Source of the DNA: Cichorium intybus
Taxonomy: Eukaryota; Streptophyta; Magnoliopsida; Asterales; Asteraceae
Reading direction: 5' to 3'
Length of the DNA stretch: 64,000 nucleotides
Assembly: GCA_023525715.1 (NCBI GenBank)
Contig: CM042014.1
Location: 22,727,404-22,791,403 of the forward strand
Shown: positions 1-12,943 of the stretch, one piece after another
How the letters are laid out: each line of letters opens with the position of its first letter
How positions within the stretch are numbered: position 1 is the stretch's first letter
Translations under genes and position numbers: made by a program
Notes under the pieces: model-generated
Told to the model about the DNA's origin: nothing
The model's input: only the letters and a program-made list of their open reading frames with translations
The model's database searches: none

Positions 1-840
1 ATAACATGTTTCACATATGGAAGTTAGACAAAAAAAAAACAGGATCATATAGAATTCTATTTGTTGAATAATGTTATAATAACATCAATTTTGGTCGTTT
101 TTCTTAATTTGAGATCCAAAACCTCCAAAACCCATTTTATGTTAGCTTATACCAAGCTTGTATATACCTTCATCAACTTAGAATTTACATGTAAATTCGT
201 AAATTTTCTTACATTCCTTAGCCTTACCGGTGACAAAATGAAATTGGGTACTTATGTCATTTTCTGATGAGCAAACTAAACAAAGAGGAGAGGATCGTCT
301 TCGACGAACTGAGAGTTCGGTCCATATAATTTTATTTTCTGTAAAATAGATGGTCCACCAAAAACCATCTTTTTGTAAATAAAATTGAAACTACCATACT
401 TTGGTAAATATTTTTAAAAAATACTATCCTCCGGTACAAAACTCCTGCTTCCTCTCTATCTCTCTCCTCAGTTGCTTCTTCCTCTCTCTCCTTCTTCCTC
501 TCGATACATCAGTGGGGTTTATTTAAGATTACCCAAACCTTTAATGAGTTAGTGGTCGAATATTTTTGAAAGAGTATTGTAATTATATTGAAATGAGGTC
601 GTAAAAGCTTATGCAACACAAATGAAAAAAATAAATATCATCACCTATATGAGTGGTCGTAAAGTTATTCAATTATAATCCACAAACTTCTCAACAATGT
701 AGGTATTCCCCCAAATTGTTATAACCAAACCAAAATCAAAATGAATAAAAATTTTCGAAAATAACCAAAATACAAATACAATCTTATTTATTTATATGTA
801 CATATATGTATCCACAAATATACAAAGGAAATGCAAAAGT
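1..840. other. Intergenic, 3' flank of the DUF547 gene
   Basis: No supported gene. The DNA is AT-rich with a pyrimidine-rich stretch at about 446-505. The part next to 841 should hold the 3' UTR of the minus-strand DUF547 gene. I see no clear mobile-element ends. Confidence 0.5.
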
Positions 841-3800
841 TTACATGGGCAGCAGATATTGGAACTCAAATTCATATGGTAACTTTTCTACAATGGATGA
901 AACCTTTGCATTATTCACTCCTCTAAAGCAATCCACCATTGATTTCCTTAATGAACCAGAAGTTGGCAATTCTTGGCACAACCATTCCACCAATCTTTCC
1001 AAATCTTGTGCAAAATCATGCATGTTTCTAAGCAAAAGCTCTGGGAGGCCAATTTTCTTTGCACTTGTTACAACTATCGAAGCTTGTAGGTACTCTAGCT
1101 TTGCTCTTTCCAACTCATTTACGACCCCATCGCCTGTAAACACCCTCACCTTTATCCAAACATGTTAGGACACACACACACGAAAACGATAAATATACAC
1201 TCGAAAAGACTTTAAATAGATACTTACAGCGGGAGAAGAGCGTGTGCCACAACACAAAGCAAATGTGACATTGGGGTCCATTGATTCGAGTCCATGAAGT
1301 TTGCGGAAGACTGCTTCTTTATCATCCCTTTCCTCCTTACCATAAATCTAATCGATCAAAATATAAACTTGAATATATAAACGAGCTCTTGTAAGCAACC
1401 GAGGGTTAATTAGTAACTAATCAAGGACGTCTACCTTTTCGACGATTGAAGCTTCTTGCCTTCTCAATATGACATGTTCGATAGCTTGAGCATTTATTGT
1501 GTTGCCTCCGATCTTCAATGTTGCCTGATTCACATTTCCTAAATTATTTCGGATCATGTTTCACAAAAGCTAGTGAGTTTGATCGTTTTTTTTCCCATTC
1601 ATGCTTGGGCCTTACGGTTGGGGAAAGTGGGCACTTCAGCACTTGTACTGATTGGAATATTTGGGCTTAATGTTAATTTCACAAATATATATAAAAATAC
1701 AAGGGCCTTTCGATCATTTAATCTATGCCAAAGAATAGACAAAGCTATAGACCACTATTTGTGTGTGGGAGGAGAATTTCATTTAATATCACCCTTTAAA
1801 ACATGTTTACAGTTTTCAGTTTGTCCCACTTGAAAATTTTCCCGAATTTGCCTATGAATTATGATTATGGTAATCCCGTACCTTGTTCATGAGAGTCAGT
1901 AGTTTCTCGGGACTAGAAGGAACTCCATATTGAAGAAACCCCTGAAATTACAAGTTAAAATCGAAACACCATATCAGGAAATCTACTTAAATTATCATTT
2001 ATATATAGACGATTGGTGAACACGGAAAGCTTACATGCATGATACAAGCATTGTACATGTTGATCCAGAATGCTAATTTCTGCTGTGAAGTCAAAAACAT
2101 CAAATCCACCTTTTGTAGTCCATTCATATAAGCCCTGCAATTACAACATTAGTAGAACATTATACAACTCATCAATGCATGGATCAGGTCTCAAAGTCTT
2201 GAAAAGTACCTCAACTTTTGTAGCAATGGAATGTAACTAGAACTTGAAATGCATTTAGGGTCCAAAGAACTTGAAGTGAACTTAACCAAGTTCTTGTAGC
2301 ATCCAATGTCTCTAGGAATGGAGTCTTCCAGGTTAAAGATTCCATAAGGGTCTTGCTGCCTAGACTCCTTCTGAAGCAGCAAGCTAGCCTTTGAGTTCAA
2401 GCAGGGTTCAGCCCTGAAACTCATCGAAAAGTTGGCTGATCTTGAAATCGGCCCGGATTTCTCGAGCTCCATGGTTCTCGATGTCCTCAGAAGCCTCGTG
2501 AATATGAAGATCAAACATTTCATAATGTTTTCCGAAAGCTTGTTTGGTGACCATTTTAGAATGTTCTCTTCTTCAGATTGTGATGACGTATCTGAAGACG
2601 CCGCGAGATTGCGTTCTTTCTAGTAATAGATAGAACACCGAATTGTTGAACTTAGATACAATAAAAGTATAAAACGATGTTTCTAATCTTATAGTATGTA
2701 TCAAATTATAGCATACCTTAGGAGTTACATGCCTTGTATCTCTTGCAGGCGACGGTGGTTTTAGAATCCCAGTTCTTCTTGGGGTTCGTGCGCGGGACCC
2801 AAGTTCATCGTCGTTCTCGTGGTTTTCTTTCTGATCAGAAAACGATACGATTTTCGTTCTTGATTTTTCGTGTGAATTGAAGTCTCGGAGACTATAATCA
2901 CCCTTTATGGCTTTACTAATGAAGTGCAATGCCTTGGTCTCAAACGACAATTTGTCACCGTATCCTCTAGTATTCGGCGGCAGCAATGGTGTCGCCGGAG
3001 CTACAGAACCGTTGGGAGTTTGACGAAATTGCCCTTGTTTGGATTTAGATTCTCTTGTGGCTTCCTTCTCTTTGTTCAAGTCAGTTTGAAGATGGCTTAT
3101 TTGGCTTTCTAGTCTTGTTATTTCATTCTCAACCATGGCTAGTTCTGTCAATAACTCCTTCATCTGTCACGTAAAACAAACGGTCTCATGAATTATAAGA
3201 ATTCGAGTCAGAATATTAAACTTTACACGGACATAATGGCACCTTTGGAGGAAGGGAATTCGGGATATGAAGAGCGGAATGGTCTTGTTGATGGTACGTT
3301 CGTTTCAGAAGCTCCCCGACTTTTTCTTCGTGGTCTAGCATTTTTTGAAGCGTCGATACCTTATTTAATGAATGGAAAAAATAAAATGTGAACCGAAATG
3401 CATTGGGTCATGTAGATTAATTTCTTTAAGTTACATACAAATATAGAGATGGATGAAAGCCGATTAAAAATGGGGAATGGTGAGCCATGACTGATGATTG
3501 TGTTAGTACACACGCAAGCCATGTTATATTAACAACTAAACCATAAATTTTTTTGTTTATAGAAACATTCACAAAATATATATAGAGTTTCTTTATCGGT
3601 TCATATGACATGTTCCGTAAGTAATGCCAAGAAACATATAACATGCAACTACCTATATCATGCCCACAACCTAAGCTATAGTACTGGAATTGATTAAAGC
3701 AAAAGATGTTAATTATAATTGATGAAAATGGTAACATTTGATTCTTAGATTGATTACATATTCTTAAAACCAACAAGTTGATTAATGTCATCTTATAGAT

Positions 3801-4040
3801 AATTACATTTTACAAGTACATCGAAAAGGGAATACTTGAAGTACCTCTCTTTCTAATTCTTCCTTCTTCAGATGTCCACTAAGCTGATTCTGGTTTTTCT
3901 GAAAAAAAAAAAGGATTCATGGTAAAACATTAATCTTGAAATGTTAAATCTCTCTATGGTTAAAGTGGACTTACAGTAACGGCGGTACTGTTGGTGGCGG
4001 GTGAGGCGTTGGTGGTGGGGGTTTGAGCTGCCATCCACAT
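841..4040 (-). CDS. DUF547 protein with N-terminal MIP1-type leucine zipper
   Basis: Plant-specific protein of about 590 residues, assembled from ten exons. Read 5' to 3' on the minus strand they are 4040-3975, 3898-3845, 3359-3243, 3163-2717, 2619-2210, 2134-2035, 1941-1882, 1524-1435, 1347-1228 and 1149-841 (stop at 843-841). All joins keep phase and all introns are GT-AG. Residues about 40-115 form the coiled-coil MIP1/ternary-complex-factor zipper (LQKMLDHEEKV, then ELAMVENEITRLESQI). A variable linker follows, then NKLSENIMKCL and the DUF547 domain (LAFWINMYNACIMH, FALCCGTRSSPAVRVFTG, LPELLLRNMHDFA, FEFQYLLP). Family members are uncharacterised or are putative interaction partners of MADS-box and other factors; the molecular activity is unknown. 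The start could be 4040 or the in-frame ATG at 4034. The domain core is complete, so the gene looks functional. Confidence 0.9.
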
Positions 4041-4518
4041 GACCGGAGTAGAGTGGCCAGGAAAGAAGCAAAAGCAGTTGGGAGTGAAGATTTGCGAAGA
4101 AACATATATGTTTAAGTTGATATGAAGTAAGCAATGTTGTTGGTGGTGTTGCTTTGATAGGAAGGATGTTTGGTGGGGTGGTGGTGATGACGGCGGCGGT
4201 GGCGGTGGTGGTGGTTGTGAATGTTGACGTTTGAATTTGGCGTTATAAGAATGAAAAGAGCTTTCATGATGAGAAAGATTGCTTCTTCGTGTTGTATTTC
4301 TAATTCTTTGTGGTAGTTACAGGTTATTTGAACGTAAACGTAAAAGGTGCTCATATCAATCATCACCATTCGACCATACACCAAATTAAATAAAAATATT
4401 TATATTTTTAAAGAGCAATTAAAAACGAATTTAAAACATCTTTATACTTTAGTCGACCATTAAGTATGACCAATAATTAGAAAAGAAAAAAAAAACAAAA
4501 ATAGTCATTCCTCATAAG

Positions 4519-4549
<31 letters not shown>

Positions 4550-5505
4550 GTTAATATTTAAATGTCACAAGACCCACTAGGAAATGGTTGACAAGAGTAT
4601 GAAATGGTCACTTCGAAATATGATATACGGTTGAAAAAAAAAAACATAATAAAATTTATAAACTCTACCACGGTACCACCTAACATTCCTTTTAAAATTT
4701 TTAGTAGGATCCTCCTATGGAATTTGAGATGGAATTCCCAAAAGTTTATTTATTATTGATGGACCTCTTTTTATTTCGTTCTGACATATCATTTGCATCG
4801 TTATCATGGTAAGAGGTTGGAGGATTAAATTTAGACCATGAGTTTCCTTCATTCGACTCTCGCTAGAATGTACTAGCGATTTGTGCCTTCTCCTGCATGT
4901 ATTAATTGTTAGCCAAATAAGTTTTTTTTTATTTATTATTTTTTATTTTTATTAGAACGGCAAATATAATCCTATCTATAACCTACTCCTAAATAACACC
5001 TAAATTTCCACCTAAATAAGTTTATTAGGCTCTTTATTTTGGGTCTTTTGTTAAGTCCACTTTAACTAGGTTTAACCTTATTATATATTTTGTCTTTATC
5101 TTTCTTTATACTTTTACTTTTCCTTAATAATAATGTGAAACCCTAGCCGTTCTTTTTGTTAGTTTACATGGGTGGCATAACAGGATATATCGGAAGTCCT
5201 CCCGAATATGAGAGTTGAATATTTTTCCATTACAAGTATAAATACAACACTTCTAGATCTAGTTTATAATGACTTAACAGCAACAATACATAGAAAAAAG
5301 TCCTTTCATTTTTTCCAATAGTGCTACAATTTTTAGAGAGGAACGCAAAAGTAATGTATATTGGAAATACTTACGCATAATTGCCATAAATTCCTCCTAA
5401 GCATTTACTCATCAACTCATCCAGAATTTCAAGTTCCAAATCCAAAGTCATATCCAAAAGGTAGGGATGGCAATTAGACAATAAAAATTGCAACGAGGAC
5501 AATTT
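4041..5505. other. Upstream region of the DUF547 gene, no gene seen
   Basis: Probable 5' UTR and promoter of the minus-strand gene. It contains a GGT/GGC-rich triplet stretch at about 4140-4222 (CAC/CCG-rich on the coding strand) and a run of 25 T at 4519-4543. The rest is AT-rich and unrecognised. Confidence 0.45.
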
Positions 5506-6895
5506 TATATTTTGGACAAAGAAATAAGTCACTGTTTAACATACAATTTTCACACTAACTAAATATGCAATTTTCAAACTAACTTTTCCAATTTTATCGA
5601 GTTTGACACTGCATATTTAGTTTTTGCAATTAAGTCACTATGTTTTCAGAAAATTGCAATTAAGTCATTATGTTTTCCAAAAAGTTGCGAAAATGACCAT
5701 ATGACAGGATGACAACAAGTTACCAGGTCATATGGTCAGATTTGCAATTTTTCAGAAAACCTAATGACTTAATAGCAAAAATAAAAAACATGGTGTCAAA
5801 ATCTAGAAATCTGAAAAAGTTAGCAATTTTTATGCAATTTACTCTATGCAATTTATACAACTTAATCACTTTACATGCCTCATACATGTCCAAAAAAGTC
5901 AATTTGTTGTTGCCTTGGATAGTTTATCCTAACAGCCCAAAAAAAACATAAAAAAAAAAAAAATCAAAGTTCAATGCTACTTATGATAACTACTTGTGAC
6001 AAAAAGCAATTTTGTCACAAGTAGCATTGAACTTTGATTTTTTTTCTTTTTTCGGGCTTTTAGGGTAAACTATCCAAGGTAACAACAAAATTACTTTTTT
6101 GGACACGTATGAGGCATGTAAAGTGATTAAGTTGTATAAATTGCATAAGGAAATTGCATAAAAGTCATTAACTTTTCCAGATTTCTAGATTTTGACACTA
6201 TGTTTTTTATTTTTGCTGTTAAGTCATTATGTTTTCTAAAAAATTACAAATCTAACTATATGACCTGGTAACCTGTTGTCATCCTGTCATATGGTCATTT
6301 TCTCAACTTTTTGGAAAACATAATGACTTAATTGCAATTTTCTGAAAACATAATGACTTAATTGCAAAAACTAAAAATACAGTGTCAAAATCGAGAAAAT
6401 TGAAAAAGTTACTGACTTTTATGCAATTTACCCTTAATATAATCATCACCATACAATATTCGGAATTTTCAAATTTCATGATAAACTAGTCTAGATCATA
6501 ACATAAAAAATAAAAATAATATTATAAATCTCCATGCTAGTATGTAACTAGTAATTACTTAACAAACTTTTTTTCTAATATCATATATAAAATTAAAATA
6601 TAACTTATAATAATAACAAAATTATAAGTCATATAAAAATATAAGTGGCCTAGGGTCTGGTAAATAAGATCGGATAATCAGACGTGTATAACTCTAATAC
6701 CATAATCATCTCAAACATGTAAAAATCATTAGAAAAAACCTCATATTAAGTCTCATATTCATTTACACGTTAAAAAGAATTTGGTTTTGGTTTTTCTGTT
6801 GGACTCAAGTTTTTTTGTAACGTCTATGGGAAGGACATAAAAATATTTTATGTATTGTATGTTAAACGGTGACTTATTTCTTTGTCCAAAATATA
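5506..6895. mobile_element. Long foldback (inverted-repeat) element
   Basis: Two nested inverted repeats. The outer arms are 41 bp (5506-5546 and 6855-6895) with one mismatch. The inner arms are about 410-425 bp (about 5579-5996 and 6005-6432) and match over most of their length, with a short spacer. The inner arms contain repeated phrases such as AATTGCAATTAAGTCATTATG. No protein is encoded; open frames here follow from the arms. About 420 bp (6433-6854) lies only on the right side between inner and outer arms, perhaps a later insertion. I found no convincing target duplication. A foldback transposon or large MITE fits best. Confidence 0.7.
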
Positions 6896-7373
6896 CATCT
6901 TTTTTTACCGTAGGTTGTCCAAATAAAATAAATACTCATCAAGTGTAAAATTCATACCCAATTTATTTGTTTTCCAATTAACAATTATCAACATATTAAT
7001 AACACTTATTTAGTTTGAAGTTTTTCTCAATCTGTAATATTAAAAACATATTATGTATTTAAATAATTGTTCATTATGTCATATATTAAATTGAATATTA
7101 ATACTGTTAAATGAAAGAAGGATGATAATTTTTTTAAGATGACGTGGAAGTAGAACTCCATATCTTTATTGGTAGGGTTTTTAATTGAATATGTTATTTG
7201 GCGTAGGTTTTACTTGTAAGCATTGCCCTTTTTGGGTTATCGGGTTATTCCTTCCCTAATAAGCCTCATGACCAAATACCCTTTTTATCTTCACACTAAA
7301 CCAACTTTACTAGCTAATGCTCCTTCCCTTCCAAGAATAATCATTCGTAATGTTTAAAATTATTTATAGTTTC
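6896..7373. other. AT-rich intergenic DNA
   Basis: No gene, RNA or repeat recognised between the foldback element and the duplicated segment. Confidence 0.4.
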
Positions 7374-7699
7374 ATGAATATATGTAGTTAATAATTGAAC
7401 GTTCAGAATGGGAATTAACATATATACATTTGTAATAAGTTCAAACAAAAACCAATATACAAAATGTATCACCCATAACTTTAGAAATGACATTAGGTGC
7501 AATGTTTTATGTGCAAATCAATTGACAATTAAGTTCTATAATGTCAATGTGGTGATCTATCCGCACACGTTTGTAATCAAATGGGTAACAAATTAAATAA
7601 GTATATGTCAATGAATATTGAAATAAGACAATGATGTACTTAAAACTAAACTGAGTTTAACAATATACTAAATTACAAAGCAAGGATCATCACATACTA
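7374..7699. repeat. Duplicated segment, copy 1, left part
   Basis: Begins ATGAATATATGTAGTTAATA and is nearly identical to the segment starting at 12944. Copy 1 is interrupted at 7700 by the Copia-type element and resumes after 12522. It has no coding potential; the short frames at 7408 and 12978 are the same non-coding repeat read twice. Confidence 0.8.
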
Positions 7700-7987
7700 T
7701 GTTAAGTCGGATTTGACGTGTGCGGAATAATAATAACATGAAGATCGAAACAAATATCCAAAGTGCCGAATGATTAATATTCAAATATAATCAAACATGT
7801 GAGAGTGTACAAGGTTATTGCATAAAGCACCTACACATCACATTGTGAGCTCTACCTAACAAATGACATAAACATGACTATATATAGGTAAGAGCTACAA
7901 CTAGGGCAAGGCCCAATAAACAATATTTTACAATGGACCGACCAAACTTGCAAACATCAATCCATGTAGGGCATTTGTACCCCAACA
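7700..7987 (-). repeat. LTR (3' end in element sense), Copia-type element
   Basis: Matches 12235-12522 with about seven substitutions. The polypurine tract lies immediately inside, at 7988-8000. Confidence 0.88.
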
Positions 7988-8753
7988 ATCTCCCCCTCAA
8001 AGGTCGGAATGGATGATGTGTGGCAAGATGGAAAATGGGCACTAGCGGAACCGAAGATGACCACACAGGATGTAGAGGCGAATCCGATCTCCTCATATAC
8101 GTGAAAACTCCCCCTCAACGTGTCACCGGTCTTCATAAAATGTGATCATGAAATAACCCGCTAGATATGAGAATGCGCTCAATCGGGAAATTCAATAAAA
8201 ACTCCCCCTCGACATGAGCGTATTCGTCAAAGCCCAAAAATTCGGCAAGTTGCATTGAAAATATATGAATCATGGAGTTCAAAAAATTTCTCGTGTTCTT
8301 GTTCATCCTTTCTTGATCACCATTCATCCAAAAAAAATTGTTTTCGATGTGGGGATTTGACTTTGTTTAGAGTGGGGTTCCAAAATTTTATAAATTGGGG
8401 TTTTGTAACACCCGACTTATTAACAAAAACACCCCAAAATTTTTCATTTTTCAAACCAAATATTTTACAAACAAACCATAAGTATGGGGTTTAAGTTAAT
8501 ACAATACGAGTACAAGAGTATCACGAAGTACAATACATAAATATTATACATTCTTAAGCCGTGTAGTCACTTCAATACTAAGTCCTCAGTCACGGACTTT
8601 ATCTTTTCCCTTGGCGGGATCACGCTCACCTGCAGGGACATATCAATAAAACCGTGAGCTATAAAGCCCAATGAGTAATCAAACAAATAAACATGCATAT
8701 ATAAGAGAATAACAACAATTAAACTCTTAACAGTCTCTGTCCCAAAAGTCATA

Positions 8754-9060
8754 GTCATCGCTGACCGCACCGTATATCATAGCCATAAAGGCCGCACCAA
8801 ATGTCATAGCCATATAGGCCGCACCAGAATATCATAGCCCGAAGGCCGCACCAATTTATCATAGCCCGAAGGCCGCACCAAAATATCATAGCCCGAAGGC
8901 CGCACCAAAATATCATAGCCCGAAGGCCGCACCAAAATATCATAGCCCGAAGGCCGCACCAGTTTAGGTTCAATAACCCAATATCATGGTCCTAAGACCG
9001 CACCAGTTAATGTCAAAGATAGTAACCATAGCCAACAAGGCTGCACCAATATATCAAACT
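8754..9060. repeat. Minisatellite inside the solo LTR, unit about 27 bp
   Basis: About eight to ten tandem units with the core CATAGCCCGAAGGCCGCACC followed by an AT-rich spacer. The central units are almost identical and the outer ones diverge. The same core appears in diverged form in the LTRs at 49738-49905 and 55843-56010. Spacers are not unique sequences, so this is not a CRISPR array. Confidence 0.85.
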
Positions 9061-9460
9061 ACATATAGTCGAGATTACTCACCTTGGTGATTGCTACAAC
9101 TAGCTTTCGTCGTTTCTTGCCTTGAAATGAACTCCGCAAGATTTTGTCCCGTACCTATAATTTCATTCATTTCACAATGATTATAGGTTAATATACCATT
9201 CTAATTGACTCTAATGCAATATAGTTCAATACAATATTATTATAAACAATGCCTAGTTAATAAACTTTCCGTTACTAACTTTTTATGAATTTTACTATTC
9301 ACCGAGGCATTCGAATCGATCTACAGTGCCCCTGAGGGGTCGAAAACTCAATATAAAAATTTTCCCAAACTTTTCAGACCATAACGAGCCTACGGTTCAA
9401 GTTTGAGCTAAATCGGACAAGCCAAGCAAAAGTTAGCGTTTTTTATCCCCTGCCTGGCCC

Positions 9461-9552
9461 CTGCTTGGAGGCGCACTGCGCCAGGGTCAGGGCGCACAGC
9501 GCCTGGGCGCACTCCGCCTGGCTTCTGGGCGCACTGCGCCTGGCGCCAGTGC
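9461..9552. repeat. GC-rich palindromic cluster in the LTR
   Basis: Several near-palindromes of the type GGCGCACTGCGCC, separated by CAGG or CTGG. They are strikingly GC- and CpG-rich against the AT-rich surroundings. A related cluster occurs at 48615-48692 and 54716-54793. Confidence 0.75.
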
Positions 9553-10309
9553 AGGTCTCCTGGCCAGTCGCGATTTGTGCACTGTAGCTTGCAGTTTTGG
9601 TCCATTAAGTCCTTATTTCTGTTCTTAATCGTTTGGGGTTTGTTCCTAGGCTAAAACCTTACACTTTAGCAAGGTTTTCAACCATCTAAACCCACTCAAT
9701 CAATCATATGAAGGATTAGGGTTCTTAGTTCCAAAAACCCCAAAACTTCAAATTCATCACAAATAGCAATCTACTTCCAAAATCTTTGATTAAGTCTTTA
9801 TTAGCATGACTTAATGGAAGTATTACATCAACTTAACCACATAATCATAACTGCAAATGCAGTTTTTTTGAGTTCTACAAAACTCATCAAGAATAACTAG
9901 TCAAGAACTTGAAGAGCTTACCTCCAAAACTTCCAATTCTACCCTTTGAAGCTAATAACCAATTTACAACCTTCAATCTTCAAGAATCCTCTAAAGCCTT
10001 GCTGAAATCGCTCAAGAACACATCTCCCGTAATTGCCAAAATTCTGCACACAAATGGGAGAAGCTTCCAAGCTTTTATACCTCCAAAAATTACATTTTGG
10101 TCCTTGAAGTTGCATTTTTAAGACTTTTGCCAAAATTTACACAAATAATGACAAAATCAGATTATTATAACATTTTAAGTCCAAGACTCAAAATATTATT
10201 ACGAAACAAGTCCTTTTCTGTCCAAAAGACCAAATTACCCTTTTGAGGTAAAATGACCATTTTGCCCTTTTTATTATAATTACATAATAAACATGTTTTT
10301 GGCGTTACA

Positions 10310-12234
10310 AATTTGAATTTGGGTTTAAATGGGTTAAAGAATTGGGTTTAATGTGGCTTTTTGAAATGGGTTCGGATGAGTTTTACAGTTTGGGCTAAAT
10401 GTTTCTGTTGGGCTGAAGGGTCCGAAACTCCGAATGAGATGTAGTATTGATCCAATTTACAATGTGGGCCGAGTCTGACTTGTTTGAGAGATGGAGTTGA
10501 ATCGGTTTTGTCTTGAATCCGAATTAGGCAAATAGATTAGGGTCCAAACCTTGAGGGTCCGAATTTGCATTTGACTAAACGTAGTCAAGGTGACTTCATC
10601 GTTTCCGAATTCTGCTCAACCCATTCCTTCGCCGTCTTCACTTAACCGATCACCACTTAAACTTTGTTGTCTGCATCTCGCCATTTCCCAACGATTCATC
10701 TTCTTCTCCGATTTCATGTTAAACATACGAAGGCAACATCCCCACCCTTCGGAACCGTTTCTTGCCGTCATCAATGGCTTCCCAGCGAAGGCTGATCCAT
10801 CGCTACTTCACCGATTGACAACTAGAACCACCGAAGGTATCATACACATCGGCCTTGTCATTTTTCTGAATAATTTCTCCTTTGAAGTAATCATCTCCCT
10901 TCGGCGAACTCAACAACCACCGAAGGTAGTCACCGGCCTCTCCAATTTCATCCTCATCTCCGAATTCTCAGTTGTGTTTTCTACCCATCGATTTCTACTG
11001 TCTTTCCATCCGGTTTTAACTCATCCGATTTGAAGAAATTAAACCCAAGTATCACGTTTTGACCTTCCCTCTGTTCGTTTACAATTCCCGTTACCATCTT
11101 CTCAGATTTTCTTGTTTCGATTCACACATTCATCCGATTTCAGTTGCAGTCACGTGTTTTATCTTCACTGGGTGTTAGTCTTTTTCCCTTCGTAATACAT
11201 ACAGTATCGATCAATCCCAATCGATTCCAGAAACAACTTCTTTGAAAACAATGTTTCATCAATATGAGTACTCGACTAGAGATCCAGAACAGATGTCGTC
11301 AAGCAAATCCCCGTCAACATTCAGGTAAATCGAGAATATGAGAACTGAAGTCGGTATCGAGTTTTACAGAAATTTCTTCTACAATCGTTTGGTTTCGTCT
11401 TTTATTCTTAATATAATCTTAACTGTACCCATTGATTCTACATCATCAATTGTTGCTAAGATTGTAATTTGGATCTGAGAATGTTTGCGATGGTTTGGAA
11501 TGTCGATTTCTTTGGTGTTAACAAATGGGTTAAAGAAAATGAAGAACTGGATGAATCTCATGTTTTTAGAAAAAGAACAAGATCTGATTAATTTGCTAAA
11601 AACGAGAATCAATAAATGAACAGATTTAACCCTAATTTTGAAAATTGAGTAAATCAATTTCAAGCAGGAGACGAAATTGTATTTCATTTTAGATCAGGTA
11701 ACGTGAATACTGGATATGAACGATATGAACTCTGCACAAATTTGGATAATGGAACAACGGATAAAATGGGTTTTGCAATCGGATCTTGAAGAGAATGATT
11801 CAACACTTTGAAGTATTTGGTCCAAATCATTTTGACAGATTAAGACACAGCATACTCAAAGTCAGATTTGAAAATTTTAGATTAAAGCATGAAAGATAAA
11901 TTTCAGATCTAAAACAAAAGATGAATATGATGAACAATGGATGAACAAATCTAATGGAAACATGAATATCCAACAATCAAGATAAATTGTAAAAGAAAGG
12001 ATGAGCCAACTCTTTCAACAATAAAATCTTGATGATGAACATTAACATGAACACTATGATGAACACCAAGAACAAACAAGATGAACAATAACCCAAAACG
12101 ATAAATGAATCCAAAAATTCATGAGAGACTCACCAACAATCCTTGAAACTTGAAACAATCTTCAAAAGTTGTCAAATCGAGATCGTTCCCTTGAAATAAT
12201 CGCAAGATCTTCAAAGTACGGCTCTAATACCAAT
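10310..12234. other. Interior and leader of the non-autonomous Copia-type element
   Basis: Non-coding interior, including the leader next to the right-hand LTR (the 5' LTR in element sense). The open frame at 10590-11033 is Ser/Pro/Leu-rich, matches no family I recognise and has no splice or start context. The phrase ACCGAAGGTA occurs twice inside it (about 10831 and 10920). Confidence 0.45.
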
Positions 12235-12522
12235 TGTTAAGTCGGATTTGACGTGTGCGGAATAATAATAACGTGAAGATCGAAACAAATATCCAAAGTG
12301 CCGAATGATTAATATTCAAATATAATCAAACATGTGAGAGTGTACAAGATTATTGCATAAAGCACCTACACCTCACATTGTGAGCTCTACCTAACAAATG
12401 ACATAAACATGACTATATATACGTAAGAGCTACAACTAGGGCAAGGCCCAATAAACAATGTTTTACAATGGGCCGACCAAACTTGCAAACATCAATCCAT
12501 GTAGGGCCTTTGTACCCCAACA
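12235..12522 (-). repeat. LTR (5' end in element sense), Copia-type element
   Basis: Matches 7700-7987. The primer-binding site is just outside, at 12221-12232 on the minus strand. Confidence 0.88.
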
Positions 12523-12527
12523 TACTA

Positions 12528-12931
12528 CGAAAGGTATACCTCCATTATTGTTTTGAAATGGATGAAATAGATAGTCGAGTGGTATAAGAACACAATTTTG
12601 AAAAGTGTCAGAGTAATAAATAAATAAATACACATTTAATTTGTCTTATACAGGTTACTCCACATTATACTGCTAGGTCACCATATTTTTAAAAAAGTTT
12701 CATCGTATTTCACTCCTTAAACTATTAATCAGTTTATATGATCATAAGTTTTGTTGACAGGATGTCTACATGATATATATTTGACACTATTAAATTGTTA
12801 ATAGACAAAATTGTATATCCAGTCCCGATGGTTTGTTATTTTCTTTGAATTTAGTCCAACAACATTCAAAATTGCATATTTTGTTATGGTTTTGGTCCCA
12901 AGAGATAACAACTGTTAACTCTCATCCGTTA
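12528..12931. repeat. Duplicated segment, copy 1, right part
   Basis: Continues copy 1 after the element (GAAAGGTATACCTCC...). It matches 13385-13765 of copy 2, where the same junction reads CATACTATGAAAGG without an insertion. Confidence 0.8.
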
Positions 12932-12943
12932 ACCCCATCCCTA

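Larger units (their letters stand above)
8404..10309 (-). mobile_element. Solo LTR of a Gypsy-type family, inserted in the Copia-type element
   Basis: Starts TGTAACACCC and ends GGCGTTACA. On the minus strand it aligns with the LTR of the element at 47761-56610: the same TGTAACGCC start and GGGTGTTACA end, the same GC-rich GGCGCA/TGCGCC block and the same GCGGCC..GGGCTATG repeats. No internal region or second LTR is present, so it is a solo LTR, left by recombination or by partial deletion. The flanking five bases do not match, so a target duplication is not evident. Confidence 0.8.
7700..12522 (-). mobile_element. Non-autonomous Copia-type LTR element
   Basis: The LTRs are 288 bp (7700-7987 and 12235-12522), begin TG and end CA, and differ at about seven positions. 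A perfect 5-bp target duplication TACTA flanks the element (7695-7699 and 12523-12527). The primer-binding site, read on the minus strand, is TGGTATTAGAGC (12232-12221). The polypurine tract TTGAGGGGGAGAT lies at 8000-7988, so the element reads on the minus strand. The interior has no gag, protease, integrase or reverse transcriptase. It is split by a solo LTR (8404-10309). The remaining interior is non-coding; 11700-12200 is purine-rich with repeated ATGAACA phrases. Confidence 0.88.

Noticed and set aside
841..1168. Plus-strand 120-residue frame over the DUF547 3' exon
   Set aside because: Shadow of the minus-strand exon, which has clear family motifs.
4112..4384. Minus-strand frame with a His/Arg-rich stretch upstream of the DUF547 gene
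   Set aside because: The composition comes from the GGT/GGC triplet stretch; it ends before the true start and has no conserved motif. At best an upstream ORF.
5709..5951. Small frames in the foldback arms
   Set aside because: Present on both strands because of the inverted repeat; no similarity to known proteins.
8754..9060. Regular 27-bp repeats that look like a CRISPR array
   Set aside because: The interspersed bases are not unique spacers, the array lies inside a plant LTR, and no cas-like gene is present. It is a minisatellite.
10590..11033. 147-residue open frame
   Set aside because: Low-complexity composition, no family resemblance, inside the non-coding part of a retroelement.
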